Source: a bacterium
GTDB taxonomy: Bacteria; Verrucomicrobiota; Verrucomicrobiae; Opitutales; Opitutaceae
Assembly (NCBI GenBank): GCA_021780625.1
Contig: JAJXYI010000111.1
Span: 1-8,407 of the forward strand
Reading direction: 5' to 3'
Length of the DNA stretch: 8,407 nt
Under the pieces are notes generated by a model that made no database searches, was not told the origin of the DNA, and saw only the letters and a program-made list of their open reading frames with translations. This document shows, in pieces, positions 1 to 5,407 of this stretch (its first letter is position 1; each line of letters opens with the position of its first letter). Made by a program: the position numbers and the translations under genes.

Positions 1-59
1 ATGCAGTGATAGTACGCTTCCTCCTCCTTCGCATCTACCTTCACCCTCGGTCGTCGCAT
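1..59 (-). CDS. N-terminal fragment of a Y1 (IS200-like / REP-associated) transposase-type protein, cut by the window edge
   Basis: Reading the minus strand from the ATG at 59-57 gives 19 complete codons with no stop before the window ends: MRRPRVKVDAKEEEAYYHC, with a next codon starting AT. A basic start followed by a YYHC (then usually MSR or VSR) motif about 16-20 residues in is how many Y1_Tnp-domain transposases of Verrucomicrobiota and Planctomycetes begin, and a following Met or Ile codon would fit. The HUH and catalytic Tyr motifs lie outside the window, so the family call rests on this short match and on memory. An AAAAGG purine tract lies about 13 bases upstream of the ATG, which is longer than the usual spacing. 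The gene is divergent from the ABC exporter. It could instead be an unrelated short open frame. Confidence 0.5.
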   Translation of the reverse strand, partial: MRRPRVKVDAKEEEAYYHC

Positions 60-146
60 TCATTGTTTTTTACCTTTTAGCAGGAGAAGGTCAATATATT
101 TTACCTTTTTTCAGCCTGTCCCTGTTTTAATAATATTCTAACCGTC
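60..146. promoter_or_regulatory. AT-rich divergent intergenic patch with two TTTTACCTTTT repeats and possible promoter
   Basis: This patch is strikingly AT-rich compared with the rest of the window. It holds two exact copies of TTTTACCTTTT (68-78 and 99-109), 31 bases apart, which read AAAAGGTAAAA on the minus strand. On the + strand TTTTCA (108-113), a 17-base spacer and TAATAT (131-136) form a moderate sigma70-like promoter that could serve the ABC genes, leaving a long leader. The copy at 68-78 also supplies the purine tract ahead of the minus-strand start at 59. The promoter calls are by eye and only moderate matches to consensus. Confidence 0.35.
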
Positions 147-187
147 CGACCGCTGCGGCGCTACGGTCGCTTTCGGGTTTGCGCCGC
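147..187. repeat. Overlapping GC-rich inverted repeats, possibly REP-like
   Basis: Two inverted repeats overlap here. CGACCG (147-152) pairs with CGGTCG (164-169) across 11 bases, and GCGGCGC (155-161) pairs with GCGCCGC (181-187) across 19 bases. They cannot form at the same time, so alternative hairpins are possible. Short GC-rich imperfect palindromes near a Y1-type transposase gene are what REP/RAYT systems look like, but I see only one copy and no clear GTAG-like tetranucleotide head, so the REP assignment is speculative. No gene covers this stretch up to 300. Confidence 0.35.
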
Positions 188-300
188 CGCCGGGGCTGGG
201 AGACCTTCCTCGGGCCGCCTTGTCGGTTCGGTAACCTTTCTCGGTTCGTGGAGTTCATGTTGCCGTCCGACTCCAACCAACCACCCCCCAAGGCCAGCCC

Positions 301-1218
301 ATGCTCACCCTCCAGTCCGCGACGAAGCGCTACGGCGCGCTCACCGCGCTCGACAAAGTCTCGCTCACCATCGCCGACGGCGAATTCTTCGGCCTGCTCG
401 GTCCCAACGGCGCCGGAAAATCCACGCTCATGTCCCTGGTCGCCGGCCTTCGCGCGGCCGATTCAGGCAGCCTGTCCTTCGACAACGCCCCCCTCGGCCC
501 GGGCGCCCACGCCGCACGCGGAGCCATCGGCCTGGTCCCGCAAACCATCGCCCTCTACGCCGATCTCACCGCCCAGCAAAACCTGAGCATCTTCGGCGGC
601 CTGCAGGGACTGCGGGGACGGGATCTGGACCGGCGCATCGACGAGGCCCTCGAGACCGCCCAGCTCGCCGAACGCCGCCACGATCCCATCTCGACCTTCT
701 CCGGCGGCATGCAGCGGCGCCTCAACCTCGTGGCTGCGCTGCTCCACCGCCCGAAACTTCTGCTCTGCGACGAACCCACCGTCGGCGTCGACCCCCAGTC
801 GCGCAACGCAATCTTCGAGCACCTGCTCCGTCTGAATCGAGAGGGCATGACGATCGTTTACTCGACACACTACATGGAGGAGGCCGAGCGCTTGTGCCCG
901 CGCATCGGGATCATCGACCACGGCCGTATCCTCGCACTGGACACACTGGACGGACTGCTCACGCGGCTGCCCTTCGAGGACGAGATCAGCTTCCCGGCCA
1001 ACGACTCCACCGCACCCCTGCTCCCCGACCTGGCAGGCAACGGCGAGGTCGTCTCCGGGGGCGACACCCATCGTTTCCGCCCGCGCACCGGTTACCCGCT
1101 CTCCTCGTTCTTCGCGCTCACGGAGCGATTCAGCCTGCACCCCCGCCTGTTCGTCACCCACCGCCCCTCCCTCGAGAACCTGTTTCTCCACCTGACCGGG
1201 CGCACGCTTCGCGAGTAA
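301..1218 (+). CDS. ABC transporter ATP-binding protein (ABC-2 / DrrA-like exporter ATPase)
   Basis: This is the cytoplasmic nucleotide-binding subunit of an ABC-2-type exporter; it hydrolyses ATP to power export through the membrane protein encoded next. All ATPase motifs are present in the 305 residues: Walker A GPNGAGKST at 34-42, Q-loop Gln81, signature FSGGM at 133-137, Walker B LLLCDEP at 153-159 with catalytic Glu158, D-loop near 162-164 and H-loop His190. About 90 residues after the ATPase core form the divergent C-terminal extension typical of DrrA/CcmA-like subunits. The ATG at 301 places the usual beta strand and RYG motif right at the N-terminus, with a weak AAGG at 290-293. The permease follows after 21 bases, so the two are co-transcribed. 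The substrate cannot be told from sequence; drug, lipid or Na+ exporters share this fold. It is not obviously NosF. Confidence 0.93.
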   Translation: MLTLQSATKRYGALTALDKVSLTIADGEFFGLLGPNGAGKSTLMSLVAGLRAADSGSLSFDNAPLGPGAHAARGAIGLVPQTIALYADLTAQQNLSIFGGLQGLRGRDLDRRIDEALETAQLAERRHDPISTFSGGMQRRLNLVAALLHRPKLLLCDEPTVGVDPQSRNAIFEHLLRLNREGMTIVYSTHYMEEAERLCPRIGIIDHGRILALDTLDGLLTRLPFEDEISFPANDSTAPLLPDLAGNGEVVSGGDTHRFRPRTGYPLSSFFALTERFSLHPRLFVTHRPSLENLFLHLTGRTLRE

Positions 1219-1239
1219 ACCAGCCCACCCCCGGCCGCC

Positions 1240-2652
1240 ATGCGCAACCTCCTCGTTCTCTTCCGCAAGGATTTCCTCAACTTCTGGCGCGACCGCGCCG
1301 CGGTGATCATCACGTTCCTCGTGCCGATCGTGCTGATCTACATCTTCGGCTATGTCTTCGGTCTGAACAAGAGCGGCGACTCCGGTCCCGCCGGCATCGA
1401 CCTCGCCGTGGTCAACCTCAGCTCCGACCCCGCCGCCCAGGTGCTGGTGAAGGCGCTCGATGCCGAGAAGACCTTTCACGTCATCACCACGACCAAGGGC
1501 GCCGACGGACGGCCGCGGCCGCTCACCGAGGCCGATGCCCGGTCCGCCATCCGCAACAACGGGTACCGCTTCGCCTTGGTCATCCCGAAGGACCTGATCC
1601 CCGACCAAGGCATCGGCATCCACCTGAAGTTTCTCAGCAATCCGCGCAACGAGATCGAAGCCCAGACCGTGAACGGCGTGCTTCAGAAAACGATCTTCAC
1701 AAACGTACCGTCCCTGCTCGGGCGTTCGCTTCAGGAGTCGGCACGGCGCTATGTCGGCGCGGCGCGCCTTGACACATTCAACCGCAGCCTTGCGACGGCC
1801 ATCGCCGACACCTTCGGCGGCGACCGCACCCAAATTCTCCGCAACATCGAGAGCGGAGGCTTCGGTTTCCCAGCGGAACCCAAGCCCGCGGCGGACACCG
1901 GTCTGAGGCGCATCGACACGCCGACGCCCGCAGCCACCTCCGCCGGCACCCCCAAAGCCGCGCAGGATTCCACGGACCGGGTCCGCGACGTCTTCGACCA
2001 CATCATCCGGATCGACTCCGAGCAAGTGGTCGGCCGGCAGGTGAAGAACCCCATGGCCTCCCGGCTGGTCGGCGGCTACGCGATCATGTTCCTCCTGTTT
2101 GCCGCCAGCGGTTCGTCGACCTCCCTGTTCGAGGAAAAAAAGGCGGGCGTCTTCCTGCGCCTGCTCTCAGGGCCCGTGACCCGCGGGCAGATCCTCGGCG
2201 CCAAGTTCCTCTTCGGCGTCGTGCTCGGACTGATTCAGCTCACGGTCCTCTTCCTCGCCGGCCAGGTCCTCTACAATCTCGATCTTTGGAGCCATCTCGC
2301 GCCCCTGCTGGTGGTGAGCCTGTTCGCCTCAGCTGCGTGCTCCTCGTTCGGCATGGCGATCGCGGCGGTGTCGCCCACCCAGGGCGCCGCCCAGGGGCTC
2401 ACAACCTTCCTGGTCCTTACAATGAGCGCCATCGGCGGCGCTTGGTTTCCGGTGAGCTTCATGCCCGCCTTCATCCAGAAGCTCAGCCACATCACGGTCG
2501 TGTACTGGTCCGTCGAGGGATTCACCGACGTGCTCTGGGCCGGCCGGTCGCTCGTGGGCGTGATGCCCTCCCTGGGGGCGCTTGCGCTGATGGCCGCGCT
2601 CATCCTCTCGTTCGCACTGTGGCGCTTCAACCGCGGCCGTCTCTTCGACTGA
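1240..2652 (+). CDS. ABC-2 type transporter permease
   Basis: This is the membrane subunit partnering the preceding ATPase. The 470-residue protein has the layout of the larger ABC-2 permeases: one transmembrane helix near the N-terminus (about 20-42), a long extracytoplasmic domain (about 43-275), then five hydrophobic segments (about 276-294, 320-345, 353-377, 385-407, 443-462). After the second helix comes FEEKKAGVFLRLLSGPV (297-313), the conserved cytoplasmic coupling-helix region of the family. The extracytoplasmic domain contains a Pro/Ala/Thr-rich, probably disordered segment (about 211-247). It is longer than NosY, which has about 270 residues and no such domain, so it is not the nitrous oxide reductase maturation permease. 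No HlyD-like adaptor is encoded nearby. The ATG at 1240 has no Shine-Dalgarno match, and coupling to the ATPase stop codon is likely. Confidence 0.92.
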   Translation: MRNLLVLFRKDFLNFWRDRAAVIITFLVPIVLIYIFGYVFGLNKSGDSGPAGIDLAVVNLSSDPAAQVLVKALDAEKTFHVITTTKGADGRPRPLTEADARSAIRNNGYRFALVIPKDLIPDQGIGIHLKFLSNPRNEIEAQTVNGVLQKTIFTNVPSLLGRSLQESARRYVGAARLDTFNRSLATAIADTFGGDRTQILRNIESGGFGFPAEPKPAADTGLRRIDTPTPAATSAGTPKAAQDSTDRVRDVFDHIIRIDSEQVVGRQVKNPMASRLVGGYAIMFLLFAASGSSTSLFEEKKAGVFLRLLSGPVTRGQILGAKFLFGVVLGLIQLTVLFLAGQVLYNLDLWSHLAPLLVVSLFASAACSSFGMAIAAVSPTQGAAQGLTTFLVLTMSAIGGAWFPVSFMPAFIQKLSHITVVYWSVEGFTDVLWAGRSLVGVMPSLGALALMAALILSFALWRFNRGRLFD

Positions 2653-2706
2653 GACAGCCTGGGACCTTAGTCATTGATATCTGGATATATCGCAATCATC
2701 GCTTCC

Positions 2707-2721
2707 CGGGTAAACTACCCG
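2707..2721. repeat. Short inverted repeat CGGGTA-AAC-TACCCG
   Basis: Perfect 6-base arms with a 3-base centre lie 54 bases after the permease stop and 72 bases before the cytochrome start. No T-tract follows, so it is not a standard intrinsic terminator. It could still mark the transcript end or be an operator for the cytochrome gene. Confidence 0.4.
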
Positions 2722-2740
2722 AATTCCGGGCCGTCGCGTG

Positions 2741-2752
2741 CGTATTTATACG
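2741..2752. promoter_or_regulatory. Palindrome CGTAT-TT-ATACG upstream of cytochrome gene
   Basis: Perfect 5-base arms around TT, with a TATACG (2747-2752) that could act as a weak -10 element. The corresponding -35 region (TTCCGG) is poor, so an activator would be needed if this is the promoter. It ends one base before the longer inverted repeat at 2754. Confidence 0.3.
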
Positions 2753-2753
2753 T

Positions 2754-2787
2754 GGATACAGGAAAATTTGCGAAAATGCCTGTATCC
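2754..2787. promoter_or_regulatory. Inverted repeat GGATACAGG-N16-CCTGTATCC abutting the cytochrome start codon
   Basis: The two 9-base arms (2754-2762 and 2779-2787) are perfect complements separated by an A-rich 16-base centre, and the right arm ends six bases before the GTG start at 2794. It may be a two-half-site operator, with arm centres 25 bases apart, or a leader hairpin that hides the ribosome entry region. No known regulator motif is recognised. Confidence 0.5.
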
Positions 2788-2793
2788 TAGCGG

Positions 2794-3306
2794 GTGAAAC
2801 TCGCATCCCACGTCAGCGCGCCATCCCCCCTTCCGGTTCGAAGGCGCGATTCCCACGTCACTGCCCGGAGCTTTCCGGGCCTTGTTGCCTGCGCGATCGC
2901 GCTGGCCGCTTTTGCGTTCGCCGTCCCGGCGGGCGCGGAGCCGGCCGCGCTGGACAGCGGTCCCGCGACCGCCGCGCAGATCCAGCGCGGAAAGAAGGTG
3001 TTCAATCAGATCTGCTTCGCCTGCCACCAGCACAACGGCAAGGGAATGCCCGGCCTATTTCCTCCGCTTGCCAAGTCCGACTTTCTGAAGGCCGATCCGG
3101 CACGCGCGGTGTGGATCGTCACGCACGGCCTCATCGGCCCCGTCACGGTGAACCACAAGAAGTTCAACAGCGCGATGCCGCCGCAGGCCCAGCTGAGCGA
3201 CCAGCAGGTCGCCGACGTGCTGACCTTCGTGCTCAACTCCTGGGGCAACCCCGGCGGCCACTTCACCGCCGCCGCCGCGCACCAGCTGCGCGAGCACCAG
3301 AGCTGA
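2794..3306 (+). CDS. Secreted class I monohaem cytochrome c
   Basis: A periplasmic electron carrier of 170 residues. A long N-region followed by the hydrophobic segment LVACAIALAAFAFAVPAGA ends in a likely signal peptidase site after Ala48. Haem attachment is CFACH at 74-78, and the probable distal axial ligand is Met128 in the SAMPP loop, with an ADVLTFVLNSWGN C-terminal helix typical of class I cytochromes. The start is the GTG at 2794 because the nearby ATG at 2775 runs into TAG and no other start keeps the signal peptide. Its 100-residue haem domain matches the C-terminal domain of the NirK encoded downstream at about 70 of 99 aligned positions (hand count, no gaps). It has its own upstream inverted repeats and a terminator, so it is a separate transcription unit. 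It is a plausible electron donor to NirK or a redundant copy of its haem domain. Confidence 0.9.
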   Translation: MKLASHVSAPSPLPVRRRDSHVTARSFPGLVACAIALAAFAFAVPAGAEPAALDSGPATAAQIQRGKKVFNQICFACHQHNGKGMPGLFPPLAKSDFLKADPARAVWIVTHGLIGPVTVNHKKFNSAMPPQAQLSDQQVADVLTFVLNSWGNPGGHFTAAAAHQLREHQS

Positions 3307-3318
3307 GGCGCGCGCCTC
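3305..3318. repeat. Perfect 14-base palindrome overlapping the cytochrome stop codon
   Basis: GAGGCGCGCGCCTC is self-complementary over all 14 bases and begins within the TGA stop codon. It lies just ahead of the intrinsic terminator. It could cruciform or dimerise, or may simply reflect GC-rich sequence. Confidence 0.4.
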
Positions 3319-3334
3319 GCCCTTTCCTGCACCG

Positions 3335-3363
3335 AGCCCGCTCCGCGCCGGAGCGGGCTTTTT
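3335..3363 (+). terminator. Rho-independent terminator after the cytochrome c gene
   Basis: An 11-base perfect GC-rich stem (AGCCCGCTCCG at 3335-3345 with CGGAGCGGGCT at 3349-3359) closes on the 3-base loop CGC and runs into a T-tract (3359-3363). It starts 28 bases after the cytochrome stop. It separates the small cytochrome from the nirK operon, so nirK needs its own promoter. There is no matching A-tract on the other side, so it works on the + strand only. Confidence 0.9.
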
Positions 3364-3746
3364 CGTTTCCGAGTACGGAAGGCGGGGGAACAGAACAAAG
3401 GGAAGAAGATGACATGAAGCCGACAACAGGCGTCCTTGCGTGCGGAATCTCGATTCCGCTTCCGGACGCGAGGCTCGACTCGCGCCGCCAGCGGTTTCTC
3501 CAGCAACCGACCGCCAGGGCAATCAACGCACCATCCTAATCGTGCCACGCACAGCGTTAAGGTCCAACCAAAGGGCGGCAACGACCAGGCCTTCCGACGC
3601 CCCCGGCCCCCCCGGCGGGAAACCGGCGAGAAAGCCCCCCAACCTTCAGCGCTCTGGCCCTTTAGTGTTTCAGCCATTCCCGTCCCCCTCTCATGTGAAA
3701 ATACATATCCTAATACGATCATTTCCACGGCTTCTGACGCGCTGAA
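3364..3746. other. Intergenic region between cytochrome terminator and nirK promoter, no convincing gene
   Basis: No gene with family resemblance is seen. A 41-codon frame at 3414-3539 has a purine-rich AAAGGGAAGAAG stretch ahead of its ATG, but it runs straight through a nested inverted repeat and has no recognisable product. The stretch 3597-3640 is C-rich low complexity. The last part (3690-3750) is more AT-rich, as expected of a promoter region. The inverted repeats are listed separately. Confidence 0.6.
3430..3484. repeat. Nested and adjacent inverted repeats (possible structured RNA or protein-binding element)
   Basis: The core is GCGGAATC-TC-GATTCCGC (3442-3459), with 8-base perfect arms. 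It is flanked by an outer pair, GCGTCC (3430-3435) with GGACGC (3464-3469), giving 14 paired bases with a small asymmetric internal loop. Overlapping the outer right arm is another hairpin, CGCGAG (3467-3472) with CTCGCG (3479-3484). So much pairing in 55 bases suggests a structured transcript, a mobile-element or REP-like relic, or an operator. No T-tract follows. No RNA family is recognised. Confidence 0.45.
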
Positions 3747-3760
3747 TTGATCCACGTCAA
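3747..3760 (+). promoter_or_regulatory. FNR/DNR-type (CRP-FNR family) binding site upstream of nirK
   Basis: TTGATCCACGTCAA matches the consensus TTGAT-N4-ATCAA at 9 of 10 positions (one G for A). Such sites are bound by oxygen- or NO-sensing CRP/FNR-family activators (FNR, ANR, DNR, NnrR) that switch on denitrification genes. Its centre (between 3753 and 3754) is at -41.5 relative to the start point predicted from the -10 element at 3783, which is the class II activation position. Which family member binds cannot be told. Confidence 0.8.
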
Positions 3761-3782
3761 GGCGCGGGAGACGGGGCGGGCG

Positions 3783-3788
3783 TAGGCT
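3783..3788 (+). promoter_or_regulatory. Predicted -10 element of the nirK promoter
   Basis: TAGGCT keeps the T, A and final T of TATAAT and lies where a class II FNR-dependent -10 should. The predicted start point near 3795 leaves only about seven untranslated bases before the nirK ATG at 3802. The call depends on the FNR-type box spacing; the hexamer alone is weak. Confidence 0.5.
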
Positions 3789-3801
3789 TCGGACCTCTTC
3801 C

Positions 3802-5388
3802 ATGAAGTCCGCTCCCTCAGCTCCTGCAACCCTCACCCCAGAACGCTGCCTGCCCCGTCGGTCTGCAGGCGCGTCCGCCGACGCCGCGTCCGGTGGGATC
3901 CGGAAGCCGGGGAGCCGCGCCGCATCGGCGCTGGTGCTCGCACTCGCGACGCTCGTCGCCGCCACCGGCCCCGTGAGCCTCCGCGCGAACGTCGATCCGT
4001 CGACGCCGAACTCGTTCGAGCTTCCGCCGGAGCTCGCGTCGCTGCCCGTCGAGGAGGCCGTGCTCACCTCGCCGCCCTACGTGCCGCCTCCGATCAAGCG
4101 AGATTACTCCGCACGCGTCGTGGTGCACCTCGAGGTCAAGGAGATCGTCAGGCCCATCGACGACGGCACGCTCTACACGTTCTGGACCTTCGGCGGCACC
4201 GTGCCCGGCTCGTTCCTTCGCGTGCGCCAGGGCGACTTGATCGACTTCCACCTCGAGAACAGCCCGACCTCGAAGCTTCCCCACAATATCGACATGCACG
4301 CCGTCACTGGACCCGGCGGCGGGGCCGTCGCCTCGTTCACCGCACCCGGCCACAGCTCCGAGTTCCTGTTCCGGGCGCTGAAACCGGGCCTCTACGTGTA
4401 TCACTGCGCGACCGCCCCGGTTCCCATGCACATCGGAAACGGCATGTATGGCATGGTGCTCGTCGAACCCAAGGGCGGCCTGCCTCCGGTCGACAGGGAA
4501 TACTACGTGATGCAGGGCGATTTCTATACGACCGGCGACTACGGCGCCCCGGGGCTGCAGTCGTTCGACGCGTCCAAGGCCCTCGACGAGCGTCCGACCT
4601 ACGTCCTGTTCAACGGCGCCGTCGGCGCGCTCACCGGGGCCAACGCCCTCACCGCCCGCGTCGGCGACCGCGTGCGCATCTATTTCGGCGACGGCGGTCC
4701 CAACCTCACCTCGTCGTTCCACATCATCGGCGAAATCTTCGACCGCGTGTATCCGGACGGCACCTTCGAGCACCCGCTCGAGGACGTGCAGACGACGGTG
4801 GTGCCCCCGGGCTGCGCCACCGTCGTCGAGTTCAGGGTCAAGGTCCCTGGCACCTACCTGCTCGTCGACCACGCAATCTCCCGAGCCTTCAACAAGGGCG
4901 CCCTCGGGATGCTGAAGGTGAGCGGACCGGACAATCGCTCGATCTACTCGGGCAAGGTCGCGTATACACGCTTCCACGACACCGGCGCGGCCGTCGCCGC
5001 GACGCCCCTGCCCGCGCCCGCGGCTCCAGCGCAGCCCATCCTGCCCGCGAACGTGTTCGCGCAGGTGAACCGCGGCCGCACGGTCTTTAACCAGATCTGC
5101 TTCGCCTGCCACCAGCCCAACGGCCAGGGCGTGCCCAACCTCTTCCCGCCGCTCGCCGGCTCCGACCTCATCAAGGCCAGCCCCGAGCACGCCGCCCACA
5201 TCGTCACGCACGGCCTCACCGGCCCGGTCACGGTCAACGGCACCACCTACAACAACATCATGCCCGCGCAGACCCAGCTCAGCGACGAGCAGATAGCCGA
5301 CGTGCTCACATACGTGCTGAACTCCTGGGGCAACCCCGGCGGACATCTTACCGCGGCGCGCGTGCACGAGATCCGCAACCAGCCCTGA
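3802..5388 (+). CDS. nirK: Copper-containing nitrite reductase with C-terminal cytochrome c domain
   Basis: NirK reduces nitrite to nitric oxide in the periplasm, the committing step of denitrification. The 528-residue protein has a long N-region and a hydrophobic signal core (about 41-57), with likely cleavage after Ala62. Two cupredoxin domains follow (about 100-375). Type 1 copper ligands are His161, Cys202, His210 and Met215; type 2 ligands are His166, His201 and His357; the catalytic pair is Asp164 and His307. The FHIIGEIFDRVY and DHAISRAFNKGALG segments resemble Neisseria AniA, i.e. class II NirK. An Ala/Pro-rich linker (about 395-417) leads to a class I cytochrome c with CFACH at 433-437 and Met487 as likely distal ligand. 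The same three-domain order is known from Ralstonia pickettii NirK, where haem feeds type 1 copper. No Shine-Dalgarno sequence is seen at the ATG, consistent with a nearly leaderless transcript. nirV follows after 19 bases. Confidence 0.97.
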   Translation: MKSAPSAPATLTPERCLPRRSAGASADAASGGIRKPGSRAASALVLALATLVAATGPVSLRANVDPSTPNSFELPPELASLPVEEAVLTSPPYVPPPIKRDYSARVVVHLEVKEIVRPIDDGTLYTFWTFGGTVPGSFLRVRQGDLIDFHLENSPTSKLPHNIDMHAVTGPGGGAVASFTAPGHSSEFLFRALKPGLYVYHCATAPVPMHIGNGMYGMVLVEPKGGLPPVDREYYVMQGDFYTTGDYGAPGLQSFDASKALDERPTYVLFNGAVGALTGANALTARVGDRVRIYFGDGGPNLTSSFHIIGEIFDRVYPDGTFEHPLEDVQTTVVPPGCATVVEFRVKVPGTYLLVDHAISRAFNKGALGMLKVSGPDNRSIYSGKVAYTRFHDTGAAVAATPLPAPAAPAQPILPANVFAQVNRGRTVFNQICFACHQPNGQGVPNLFPPLAGSDLIKASPEHAAHIVTHGLTGPVTVNGTTYNNIMPAQTQLSDEQIADVLTYVLNSWGNPGGHLTAARVHEIRNQP

Positions 5389-5407
5389 GCCGGGGCCGCA
5401 CGCCGTC

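Noticed and set aside
463..2025. 520-codon open frame on the minus strand across the ABC genes
   Set aside because: It is the antisense shadow of two clear ABC genes with strong codon bias; the product is Gly/Val/Glu-rich low complexity without any family motif.
301..2652. ABC pair as NosF-NosY of nitrous oxide reduction
   Set aside because: The permease is 470 residues with a large extracytoplasmic domain, unlike the ~270-residue NosY, and no nosD, nosL or nosZ is present.
2684..2700. TTGAT at 2684 as an FNR-type site before the cytochrome gene
   Set aside because: The right half-site is missing (GGATA instead of ATCAA after four bases), and it is more than 90 bases from the start.
3414..3539. 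41-residue small ORF with a purine-rich upstream stretch
   Set aside because: It passes through the nested inverted repeat and has no hydrophobic or recognisable segment; a structured non-coding element explains the stretch better. Not excluded if conserved in relatives.
3597..3640. C-rich tract with repeated CCGGCG as a possible repeat array
   Set aside because: Only two short copies within low-complexity sequence; no regular spacing or arms that would indicate CRISPR or an attachment site.
3006..4067. 353-codon minus-strand frame over the cytochrome, the intergenic region and the start of nirK
   Set aside because: It runs antisense through the terminator and the FNR-type promoter and shows no domain; an overlap this large with two real genes is not credible.
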